A DNA stretch of 64,000 nt. Origin: Leucogyrophana mollusca. Lineage: Eukaryota > Basidiomycota > Agaricomycetes > Boletales. This document shows positions 10,098 to 20,862 of the stretch, in pieces. The stretch's first letter is position 1; each line of letters begins with the position of its first letter. The notes under the pieces are model-generated. The model saw nothing but the letters and a program-made list of their open reading frames with translations. It was not told the origin of the DNA and searched no databases. A program made the translations under genes and the position numbers. The DNA lies in the NCBI GenBank assembly GCA_021014945.1, contig MU266343.1, positions 124,001-188,000 on the forward strand. Direction: 5' to 3'.

Positions 10098-12450
10098 ATG
10101 GCACCCAACTTCAGTTCTATGTTCCAAACAAAGGGTAGTATAGTTCAGCCTCAGAGTCATGCAGACGAGCGCGAGACTGGCAATGGAGTTCGCGACTCAT
10201 CTACATTGAGGAAGCTCAATTATAAGCTCATGCTCGCACTCTTACTACCTGTCTTTCTTGAGACACTCGACTACACAGGTTTGTGCCCTATCTTCAGCTC
10301 GGGAGGCGTGCTGATTTTCAGGTAGTCGTTGCTACCGCACAGTCTCATATTGCAGTAAGTGGGATGTGTTGCTGAATGCACCCCAATCTTGCTGATGCAC
10401 GTCTAGTCGGTTTTCAACGCTCTTCCTTTGCAAAGGTACCTGTCTTCAGGATCATTCTTCCGAATCCGTCTCGAGAGTTTATCGCAGTTACATAGGTACA
10501 TCGTACCTGCTGTCCTCAACGGTCTTCCTACCGTTCTTTGCATCAGTGGCGGATATTTACGGTCGTCACTTCGGCCTCCAACTATCCTTCCTTTTCTTTC
10601 TCGTCGGGAGTGCTCTCAGTACTGGCGCAATCAACATGGCTATGGTCCTTGCTGGCAGGGGGGTTGCCGGTATCGGTGCCGCTGGGCTGCTGACCGTAAG
10701 TTCATCGCATTACCCATTCTCATCATTACGAAAGGACTCAGGAAATAACCGTTTGTCAGATCGTCCGCACGATTTTATCGGATACGGCATCCATCGACGC
10801 GAATAATATGCAGCAGAGTGTCATGTTTCTATTGTACACTGTGGGTTTCAGTACTGGGCCTGTAATCGGTGTGGATTTCAGTCTTCTGGGCACGCGGTGA
10901 CGTCGATCTGAGTGCTGTGTCATAGGGGGGTTCCTTGTTAGTGCCAACTTCCGCTGGGTCTTCGCGATCAAGTGAGTCGCCCCACCACGTCGGTAATAAA
11001 TCTGACACACAAACCCCAAGTCTTCCTTGCACTGTCCTGGCGATGTTCCTCTCCTTCGTCGTCCTCCGTGGGATGGTGAAAGGCGCCAAACCAATGGAAG
11101 AACTGTCCCTGGCTGTGCCTGGGGAGAAAGACACATGGCTCTCGAAGCTCATCCACATCGACTGGATCGGCACTTTCCTTTTCGTCGGGGGCGGGATCCT
11201 CATTCTCCTTGGACTTAATTGGGGTCCCGATGATGGATGGAATTCTGTTCGAGTGGTCGCCAGCCTCGTGATCGGCGCCGTCGTCTTTGCGCTGTGCATC
11301 ATATGGGAGTACCTCCTCGAGATCCGACAGCAGCGCAGTGCTGTCGAACTGTCGGCGATCTACCGCTCAAATCCGATGTTGCCCCTCGAAATGTTCATGT
11401 CGTATGATATTTGCACCGTCCAGTTTGGTTGCTTTGTTTCGGGCTTGGTTATGTTTGTGATGTTTTACTTTGTGGCGATCTTTATGACAGTCGTTACGGG
11501 TTTGTCGCCGTCGAGCTCAGGAATTCAGCTCCTGTATTTCGCTCCGGGGATGGTGAGTTTATCCATTGTCTCTATCATTGGTATTTCTCTCGCAGATTGT
11601 GTATAGGGACTTGGCTCCTTGATATCAATTCGCTTCATCAAACACCTGAGGCAGGTAGGAGCTCTCTTTGCGACCTCATTGATTATGGTGACACGTCTCG
11701 CTTGGCAGCCTGTGTACTCTATCGTCATTGGCTCAGCAGTCACGACCGCTGGTCTCGGCCTGATCCAAATGGGCATGCAGACGAACGCACAAGGCCTCGT
11801 CGACGGGTACATTTATTTCGTACAGATGTTCACCTGAGTCCGAGAATCTCATTGTTATTGTCCCGCTCCCATTTGTAGATTCTTGGCACTGACAGGTGTT
11901 GGTGTCGGACTTACCGGCGGTCCGCTAGTTGTGCACGCCAGGTTCACGAAGCCAGACCACGTAGCTATCGTCAATGCTCTCATGCTTTTCGTGAGCCTAT
12001 TCCCCTCTCCCTCCAACGCTCTCTCGTGCTCTGTCTCACCCCACTCCTGCATCTCAGTTCCGCGCCCTAGGAGGCACCATCGGCCTCGCACAGTGCTTCA
12101 CCGTCATGAATGCTAAAGTGGACTCTTACATTATCTCCCAAATTCGATCCGGCGCACTCACTGGCACAGACCTCTCTACCCTCGCGGCACTATACGAATC
12201 TGGCGGTCTCACGTCGCTGGAGACGCTTGATGGACTTCCAAGCGGTGTTCAAGATGTTATACGCAATGCTTTCAGGAATGCTGTGCGGTGGAGTTTTATC
12301 TCGCTTATTCCATACGCCGCGGTTGCGACATTGTTATCGATGTTCTTGTCGAAGATTCCTGACACGGACAAGGGGGAGGCGAAGGTGGTGGAAGGACAAG
12401 GAGACGAGAGTGTCATACAGCCGGACGGGTCTAAGGAACCCAAGGTTTAG
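10098..12450 (+). CDS. MFS drug/solute transporter, tandem copy 1
   Basis: Major facilitator protein, probably plasma-membrane proton antiporter of the multidrug DHA2 type. After a cytosolic N-terminus, the first helix LMLALLLPVFLETLDYT runs across an intron into VVATAQSHIA, the D1-like motif of this family. ADIYGRHFGLQ is the MFS loop 2-3 signature; later blocks are GRGVAGIGAAGLLT, SANFRWVFAI, DWIGTFLFVGGGILIL and GGPLVVHARF. About ten short introns were placed; each is confirmed by the paralogue at 13703, which is cut at the same sites. One difference is that copy 2 has an extra intron after the first exon where copy 1 reads through. The tail is acidic and Lys-rich. Stop at 12448-12450. Substrate unknown. 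Confidence 0.91.
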
Positions 12451-13702
12451 AGTTTCGATCTCAAACGCGACCTGTGACCAGGTAACGTTGAACTACAAGT
12501 CATTTGTTATCTCTGATATGCAGCTCTTCCATTGATTACCGCACGTAGAATATTATCCAAAGAAGCTCCTCCACGTCTGTCTGTCCTGTTTGAATGCATA
12601 CAACAACGGTCCCACCAGCATGCACACTCCTAAGCAGATGCACCCGAGTCTGTCAGATTGGACGGCCCCGGGTCCTCTGACCTGGGCCATGCTCGGTGAT
12701 CCTCTTCGGAATACAATAGCGCGATTCGAAGGCACGATCCCCGCACGCACTCTGCAAGAAGAAAAAATTGAACAACTTCGAGTCCCAGACTGATGTTCGT
12801 TGGTGACACCAGAGTCTAGAGAAGCTATCAATCCATTGGCGACTTGAAGCCTCTTCGATCATCGAGCTCAGGGTCGACTTCCATGGCCTCACGGCAAGGC
12901 TGGTCGTTTAATGTCCTGACTGAGGACCAGACGCCGCACAGCTTTGACGAGATAGCACCACAGTATCACTTTATTTTTCTGATGATGCACTCGTCCGACA
13001 AGTAAAATGCTATTGAACGTTGTTAAGTAGGCGGAATTAGCACCGCACCAGCACCTCGGACTCACTTCGGGCAGGGTTCCGCGGAACAGACCTGTCAGGA
13101 ACGGAGCTTCTATGTGGAAAAGACTATGTGATTGTGGTCCGCAGCAGAACAACCTGTCGGTTGCTGTGCAGGGTTGACTTGTCTTCAGGATGCATAACAC
13201 ACACATGCACATTTGTGAAGAGCCTGAGAATCAGAAAGACCTTCGGAAAACCTGTTTGCTGCGCAACCTGTTGACGTTGCCATACCTCGGCATACTTCAG
13301 ACACATCTATCTTCAAGGTCCGAACATGAGAACGGCCACTCCTCGGGTATGGCTCAGGCACTCTCACTTCAAAGCTTGTGCATTGAATGCGATCCTATGT
13401 GAGTGGCACAATGGGACTGCGAGCCTTTTCCTACCTTTTACAGTCTCTTTCAGTAACATACTTCCTTGTTTGTTGTTCAACATGCGAAGACATCAGCATC
13501 TGTCCGACTGCGCCTCGCTAAGATCAACGTCGGTCCCTTAAAATAACGACTTTCGACCATGACCCTCCATGACCCACCTGCCAAAATTCCGGTGCTTGAC
13601 ACATTTATCTATGCACAACTATAAAAGATAGATCGCTTGAAGTGGGCAGCTCAACAATCCCGGGCCTTATTTCTCGGAGCCGCTCGTTTTGCGTCCCCTA
13701 AC
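12451..13702. other. Spacer between the two MFS copies
   Basis: I find no gene. Frames at 12553-12892 and 12889-13402 are open on both strands but have no start context, splice partners or recognisable product. The promoter of copy 2 lies at its right end. Confidence 0.5.
13620..13627 (+). promoter_or_regulatory. TATA box of MFS copy 2
   Basis: TATAAAAG about 76-83 bp before ATG 13703. Copy 1 has no equally clear TATA element at this distance, which may mean that the duplicates are expressed differently. Confidence 0.5.
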
Positions 13703-16061
13703 ATGGTACCTCGCCTCCCGTCCATCTTTCGGAAAAAAGGTATTGTATATCCTCATCATATCCCCACCCGCCCCGGCTCACTCTGTGTGCAGCAGCGCAG
13801 AAGACTAGTGATGGAGCTCGCGACTCATCCACATTGAAGAAACTGAATTACAAGCTCATGCTTGCACTTTTGTTACCCGTCGTTCTCGAGACACTCGATT
13901 ATACAGGTATGTCGGGTACTCAAGTAGCAGGAGTTTTGCATTGTTGTGCTGATGCCATACCTAGTCGTCGCCACTGCACAGTCCCACATCGCTGTAGGTC
14001 CATCAGCTTGCCGTACCCCAAAACATTTCTAACGCGTCTCTAGTCCATCTTTAATGCCCTTCCTCTGCAAAGGTATTTATCCTCAGACGTTTCTCCTGAC
14101 TCCATCTGACGAGATTTTTTGTAGTTACATCGGTACATCTTATCTCCTATCCTCGACAGTATTCTTGCCGTTCTTCGCGTCGGTAGCGGATATATATGGT
14201 CGCCATTTCGGCCTCCAAGCATCCCTACTTTTCTTCCTCATTGGAAGTGCCATCAGCACAGGTGCGATGAACATGGCGATGGTGCTTGCTGGCAGAGGGA
14301 TTGCCGGTATCGGCGCCGCTGGGTTACTTACCGTATGCCCGGTTCTTAGAAACTTGACATTCGTCAGTTGATCACCTTTTCCCTAGATTGTTCGCACCGT
14401 TATGTCGGACTCGGCCTCCGTCGACGCGAACAACATGCAACAGTCTGCCATGTTCTTGCTTTATAGTGTCGGGTTCACTATTGGACCTCTTATAGGTTTG
14501 TGAGGTGTCCCCCCGAGAGAGTCGATCCGTCTAACTTTAATTAATTACTACCACAGGTGGCTCTCTTGTCAGCGCTAACTTTCGCTGGGTCTTCGCCATC
14601 AAGTGAGTCACCGCTCACTGCTGGTAGTGAGTGCCCAAGGAACAAACTGACGCATATGTTCAAAGTCTTCCGTGCACGGTTCTTGCCATGCTGCTCTGCT
14701 TCGTAATCCTCCGTGGGATGGTGAAAGGCCCTAGATTAGATGAGGAGCTCCCAATGGCCGCACTGGGTGAGAAGCCTACGTGGCTCACAAGGCTCGCCCT
14801 CATCGACTGGATCGGTACTTTCCTTTTCATCGGCGGCGGAATCCTTATCCTCCTTGCCCTTAACTGGGGCCCAGACGATGCATGGAAATCCATCCGGGTG
14901 ATCATTAGCCTCATCATCGGTGCCATCCTCTTTGCGCTGTGCATCGTATGGGAGTACATCCTCGAGCGACGCCAGCTCAGTTCGGTCCCGGTGACTGCAA
15001 TCTACCGTGCCCACCCGATGCTGCCTCTGGAAATGTTCACGTCATATGACATTTGCACCGTTCAGTATGGGTGCTTCGTTTCGGGTCTGGTCATGTTTGT
15101 GATGTTTTACTTTGTGGCGATCTTTATGACGATCGTTACGGGCTTGTCACCTTCGAAATCGGGCATTCAGCTTTTGTATTTCGCCCCTGGCATGGTACGT
15201 TTTCTTATGATCTCGTGGCCTGAACTGGTTTTGACGGGTTATTCATACATAGGGAATCGGCTCGTTAATTTCCATCCGCCTCATCAAGCACTTGAGACAG
15301 GTACAGATTCTCCCTACGGAAGCATGTCGATATTATTGACCTAACACTACTTACGCGCAGCCCATCTATCCCATCGTCGTTGGTTCGGTGGTTATGACCG
15401 TTGGCCTTGGCCTTATACAAATGGCTATGCAGATGAACAAACAGTACTTGGTCGATGCGTACGATCTGGTTTACGTCTGCACTCCGTTAAGTTTACTCAT
15501 TGTACTTTTTCATATTTCGTAGGTTCATGGCTGTGACTGGTGTGGGGGTTGGTTTTACCGGTGGCCCACTCATCGTCCACGCTCGCTTCACGAAACCAAA
15601 CCACGTAGCAATCGTCAATGCCCTCATGCTCTTCGTAAGTGTTTCCCTTCTCCTTCTCTTCCCTAACTCACACTCATCCTGGCCCTTAGTTCCGCGCTCT
15701 AGGCGGCACGGTTGGCCTCGCACAATGCTTCACAGTCATGAGCTCGAAAGTCAATTCGTACATTCTCTCGCAAATCCGTTCCGGCGCACTCACCGGCGCA
15801 GACCTTGAAACCCTCGCGGACATGTACGCATCCGGTGGTCTTACTTCGTTGAAAACCCTAGACGGGCTGCCGAGTGCGGTACAGACTGTCATTCGCGATG
15901 CCTTTAGAAATGCGGTGAGGTGGAGTTTCATCTCTTTGATTCCGTGGGTGGCACTTGCGGCTGTGTCTTCGCTGTTTTTGTCGAAGATATCCGAGCCAGA
16001 GAAGAAGGGGAAAGAGGGAGAGGTCAAGTCGGACACGTCTGAAGAAACATCTGCGAATTAA
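13703..16061 (+). CDS. MFS drug/solute transporter, tandem copy 2
   Basis: Close paralogue of the upstream transporter with the same order of blocks: LMLALLLPVVLETLDYT, VVATAQSHIA, ADIYGRHFGLQ, GRGIAGIGAAGLLT, SANFRWVFAI, DWIGTFLFIGGGILIL and GGPLIVHARFTKP. Exon 1 (MVPRLPSIFRKK) ends at a GTATTG donor near 13739 and rejoins after GTGCAG at 13792, giving AAQKTSDGARDSS before the first helix. Hydrophobic segments are best conserved between the two; the long loop after RGMVKG and the C-terminal tail (here EKKGKEGEVKSDTSEE) have diverged. All frames join, so both copies appear functional. The stop is at 16059-16061. Confidence 0.92.
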
Positions 16062-17541
16062 GTGCTGTGCTTTCTTTGGTGGAGGTGGAGGTAGTTCTGG
16101 AGCAAGTCCCTGAGAGCTCTGTGCTCAGGTTCGATTCTATACCCCTTTTACAGCTATGTCTTTGGCGTTTTACTCATACATACTACACAAACACTCCAAC
16201 TTTAATTTGATTCCTCCGTGCTGGAAGGAAATAACGATGAAGAGCGAACACTCTAAAGCGGTCCACGCGCAGTGACTGTCGACTGCACATTGCCCTTTTG
16301 CCTGACAGCTTCCCCAATTCCCTCGGCGAAGCTTGGTCGCGATCAGCGCGACTCGGATGGATGATACATACTACCTTTTGAGTTCACGTTGGAAGAGGAA
16401 CGGCCGCATCATGGGATTCAATGAGGATAAGAAGCCACAGTCTCTTTTGAGGGGGACCACCCGGCACTGTCCATGGTGAGGTCGGGTGCACCAGTGGTGC
16501 TACTCGCCCTTGAACCGGAACTTCGGGAGACAAAGTCGAGCGGGAGTGTGGGTGACAATGCTGGACCTGTAGGTTCGCTGCAAGCTGTGCACTTCAGATC
16601 GTTGGGAAGGGTGCGTAGACAGTGTTTCCGTTAAGTATATATCGGCACCAGCCTGGCAAAATCAAGCGTCTGCCGAATTGCATTTTTTCAGTATGCGGGA
16701 GGTTTGACCACACGAGGTCAAGACAGGTCCTCGACTCAAGGTCGGACTCAAGGAGGAGGTTCAAGTCAAAGTGGAGGTGTTGATCTGAGCGGATGATAGA
16801 CATTAGATGACGACTGGATCTGAGCGAAAGACACCGTGCTTGCAGAGGGCGGCGTCCAAAGGCCCAGGGCTTCTGAGGCGACGAAACCCCACGCACGGGG
16901 GAAGTAGTGAAAGGTCAAATTCTTAGTACTCTGCGTCATGAACAAGACGACACTCACACTGGCGCTGCTCCTGCGTTGGTCGCTGGACGGCCAGATGTTC
17001 GACTTGGTTCATTATGTATGCACCACCAGTCGACCAGTTGAAGGAAGTTTCGATGAAAACCTCGGCTCGTTCTCCTTGAGCCCGACGATGATTTTTGGCG
17101 GGTTCCTCTTCTGTCCGAACTCATAGCCTGCTACTTACTGACGTCCAGCGCTATCCCAGGCTCTAGCTTGAGTAGAGGACTTCAAGGTAGTATTATTCAT
17201 GACTCGTCGGCATGCGGGATCCGTAATTGGTGGTTCACCAAATATAACTCGAGCTCCGAGTTGGCGCCGAGCCACCTGAGCCTGCACAGGCTCGTAACCG
17301 TTATGGCGGATCGTGGTCTTCCACTCAGAGACGATGCATATTAACGTCTTTGGGCTGGCCAATACTATCGGCGTCCTCGTACCATTCCATCTCCTCCAGA
17401 CATTCCTTTTCATCCGCGATCTGCTTATCACTCCGAATCCTTATGGTGGGCCTCAGCTTCCTTGCTTGAGCTGAAGTCCATTGTAACTTTCACACTCACT
17501 TCCACTTTGAAGGTCCCGTCCAACTTGCCGTGCACCCCAGA
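16062..17541. other. Long spacer; hidden 5' end of the esterase likely
   Basis: No complete gene is visible. Minus-strand frames (16594-16957, 17135-17646) have no supported product. The GDSL esterase must have its signal-peptide exon somewhere to the left of 17542, because its open frame reaches back only to a TGA near 17468 and has no ATG. A plus-strand frame at 16938 starting MNKTTLTLALLLRW is one candidate, but no convincing splice path was found. Confidence 0.35.
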
Positions 17542-19167
17542 TGCGGTCTGTTTGGAGGACCGGCTGCGGATGTGAATGCTGGGATCGACCTGAGCAGGTT
17601 CACAACCATCGTCTCTTTCGGGGTAAGTCGAATCGTGCCCACTCACGCCTTCGCTTCATGGCCTCTTACTTCCCCACCGCCGTGATTTACACTTACGCCA
17701 ACACCATCGCGGCGGCTACTAACCCGCACCCAGGACTCCTTCACAGACGGAGGCAAACACGACGGCTCCCCCCTTCTTCCCCCAATACTCGCACCCGGAG
17801 AGCTCTTCGCAGGCGGGCGGTCGACGAATGGTAGGGTCTGGGTGGAGAACATAGCAGACGCGATCGGGGCGCGGTTCATGGACTATGCTGTACGTCTGGT
17901 TCCCCTGTTTTGTGTTACCTTTGTGGAGTGCACCGGTGAGGCGTGATGTTCAACTTTTGGGGAAGGACAGGTGTCAAGTGCGGTGGTGAACATTTCTCTG
18001 TGGCCTAGCAATCCTAGACCTGTTGATTTCATACAACAAGGTGGGTGTCACGGTAACAGCAATTGGGATCTGAGCCAAGCCCTCTCTCACAATTGTGCAG
18101 TGTCGCTGTTCCGCGACCAGTCCAACAGGCTCGACCCAGATACGACGCTTTACACCGTCTTCTTCGGAATCAAGTAAGTACAAGTCCGTTCGAGTCGTGT
18201 CCGCGCATCCAGGTTAGAGTCTGATGTCGTGTGGTCCACATAGCGACTGGGAAACTTCGCACAGTACGTACGAGCCTCTTTACGCTGCGTGGTGCTTTTC
18301 CGCAAACAAACAAACACTCACATGCTGCGCTCCTTTCCCTATTTCCCAACCCCAGTCGACGGTAATCGCCTCCCCGAAGCCGCCCGCGACCTCCTTGGCC
18401 AAATCACCCTCCTTGCCGCTTCCCCGACGAATGCGCGGAACTTCCTCATTACGGATGTGTACGGCCGAGGGCGTACGAGTGCCTCGGGTGAGGCGTGGCT
18501 GCAAGCCGTGTTTGATGGACTTGGGGCTTTGGCTGCGGGAGCGGGGGCTGGGACCGAGGTAGACGGCCCTCAATCTGTGCAGCTAGGCCCTCCTGCGCCA
18601 GGCGTCGTCGACTCTCCAGCCCAATCACCGCTCGTACAATTGAACGCCGCGTCCCCACCTTCAATCGCCTCCCCACACGCACCCTGTCTCCCGCCACTGA
18701 ATATCGCCTTCACGTCCTTCGCCCCAATCTGGACGGGCGTCCTGGGCCCCGCGCCGGGGTACAGAGCCTTCGGGTACACGAGCACGCAGGCGTGCGTGGG
18801 GGATGGAGGGAGGGTCTGCGGGGATCCGGAGAGGACGTTTAGCTGGTTTGGTGGGTGAGTGCGCTGTTTTTTTTTTTGGGGGGTGTCTGCGTCTATGACA
18901 GGGGTATATGCATTCCCATAAGCCATACATGCCCCCAACACACTTGGGTGTATGTCCTGGGCTTGGGAGTGGATACATCTCTGGACTGGATATACCTCTG
19001 GACTTGGTTTCGGCTGTGTCAGGCTTTCGGTCTGCGCCTCAGCGCCCCAGGCGTCTGCTATGTACCGCAACAACATGCTCATTTTTCCGCCCAGGCACCC
19101 TTCAGAAGCTACACATCGGATCATGGCGGAGTATGTGCAAGAGGCGTTGGTGGCGTGTCGAATATGA
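17542..19167 (+). CDS. Secreted SGNH/GDSL esterase (CE16-like), 5' end unresolved
   Basis: Serine ester hydrolase of the SGNH fold, likely an extracellular acetyl- or acyl-esterase of carbohydrates. Exons read: to 17622, 17734-17889, 17971-18040, 18101-18173, 18244-18263, 18356-18854 and 19095-19167. Block I is VSFG-DSFTDGG, with the nucleophile Ser just after a 111-bp intron. The Gly-block is followed by LYTVFFGIND (block III, its Asn and Asp joined across an intron), and the C-terminal HPSEATHRIMAEYV carries the catalytic His region. The stretch coded at 18540-18690 is a Pro/Ala/Gly-rich insert not expected in the core fold. The last intron is 240 bp, long for this locus, and may hide a small exon. 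The start is missing from the assigned span. Confidence 0.85.
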
Positions 19168-19371
19168 TAGCGAGTTGCCACAAGGAACGCAATGTTGCAC
19201 TCGGGGGCTTGTAGGTTGTATACGGACTTTTGCTTGTAAGTTATATGATACACAGACTACTTGTACATGTGCGCCCCCGGATCTAGAATCGGACGCAATC
19301 CAAGGGAGTTGGACGCAATCTCGTGTGCTGCCTGCCCCCGCCTCCCTCGCAGCGGCGTCGATGGCAGGCTC

Positions 19372-20794
19372 TCAGTGCCCATCCTGCGCAGCGGTAGCGA
19401 CGAAGGGCACCTCTGCCTGGGCAGCTACGAGGGGCGCATACAGCCCGTGTTGGTTTCCCAAGCCATACGTGAATGTCATGTCCTCGAGGATAGAGGGGGC
19501 GAGCGAGAGCTGCGAAGATGTGGCGAGTGATAACAGTGGCAAGGACGGAGACGAGGGGATAGATGAGGATTGCAAGGTAGGCGCAAAAAGCATCGCAAGG
19601 AAGATTACGCGTCGCAGGGAAAGATCGCACGTCAGATGTGAGAACCATTCGCGGTCAGGGGGCGGTGGTATGGACGTACCATCGATATGATATCATCGAG
19701 GAGGTGAGCCTGCCCGACAGTCATCCCCATCAGACCAGCCTGACTCGCGTGCACGACATGCACATGGAACCGATCTGCGGCGGGACATCGCGTGTCAGCA
19801 TCCTCAGCCCTCCAAGTCCCCACGAACGCACTCACAATACGACGGCTGATAATGCACATACAGCCTCACGCCCCCCCTCTCCAGGCCCCACCGCTCCCAC
19901 ACCACCCTATGCGCCTCCGCCCTAATCGCCTCGAGCAGCGGCACGTGCGGCGCACGGAGGTCGCGCAGGGAGCGGAGGGCGGGGTCGCGCGCGAGGGCGA
20001 CGAGGTAGAGCGCGGGGACGGTGGTGAGGTCCCATTTCATGTCGGGGAGGAGGGCGAAGGCGGGGGAGGAGAAGAGGATTTTGGAGGCTTCGGAGGCGCC
20101 GGAGAGGATGTCGGATACCCTGGGGGGTGGGATGTGGTTAGCAGGACGCGTGAGAGGGGGAGGGGGAGAGGGTACCATTGGGTGCGGGAGGCGGGGAACG
20201 AGTCGATGTAAGGCTTTACGATGCGTGCGTAGAGCTGGGGCGTCTCGTGGACGAGGATAATGTCCTGTTTCGAGTACTACGCCAGGGCGATGAGTTACGA
20301 GGAGGACCGGGCGCGCACTATCCTGATGCACGTACCTTGCGGATGTGCACCTCGGTCGCAGGGAAGACGACATTGATCTTGAGGTCGGGGACGTCTTCGC
20401 GCTGCTTGAGCCAGCCAAAGTGCCACGAGTACTACATAAATAGGTGGATGGATGGATGGATGGAAGGTAGAATCAGAACGCTGCGATGGGGCGAGATGAA
20501 ACGACGACTTGCGATGTCGTTGTTCTCGATGAGCTTTGTGCTGCTGAGATCTGCTGGCGTGATGGACGATGCGAGGGCCGTCTTTTCGATGCGGAGGATG
20601 GCGGGGAGGCGCTGCGTCGTGGAGGGAAGTGTGCCGAGGACGGTGAGCGGGTCTGTTCATGATATGGCATTCATTCATTGCTCACGGCGGTATCACCTGT
20701 GAGGATTCAGGAAGACCTTACTTTCATCCAGCACGCGCTCGAATTCAAAGGCTTGGAGATCAACAGAAGACGATGTAGCCACAGAGTCAGCCAT
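19372..20794 (-). CDS. DCS1: Scavenger mRNA decapping enzyme DcpS
   Basis: HIT-family pyrophosphatase that hydrolyses m7G-capped fragments left by 3'-5' mRNA decay. Begins MADSVATSSSVDLQAFEFER at 20794. Recognised blocks are YSWHFGWLKQRE, RIVKPYIDSFP, MKWD...LYLVALARDPALRSLRDLR and RLYVHYQPSY; then the histidine triad region reads Y-R-F-H-V-H-V-V-H, and the C-terminal MTFTYGLGNQHGLYAPLVAAQ matches the dimer/cap-binding end of DcpS. The first triad His is Arg with the splice sites chosen (see findings). An intron contains a (TGGA)5 tract. The start codon is just 68 bp past the recyclin stop on the same strand. Stop TGA at 19374-19372. Confidence 0.9.
20445..20464. repeat. (TGGA)5 microsatellite in a DcpS intron
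   Basis: Five perfect tandem TGGA units seen directly. They lie between the exon ending in YSWHFGWLK and the upstream exon of DcpS, so length changes should not affect the protein. Confidence 0.9.
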
Positions 20795-20862
20795 CGTCCA
20801 GTAAGTGGTAAATGGTAGTGCGTAGATATGGTGTCAAGGATATCTCATGCACATTGCACGCG

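Noticed and set aside
9455..10160. Two minus-strand frames of over 110 codons upstream of the MFS gene
   Set aside because: No domain or consistent splicing; one overlaps the first exon of a well-supported gene.
16085..16150. CAGGTTCGATTCTATACC resembling a tRNA B box
   Set aside because: No A box or acceptor-stem pairing upstream; the surroundings are plain 3' flank of the MFS gene.
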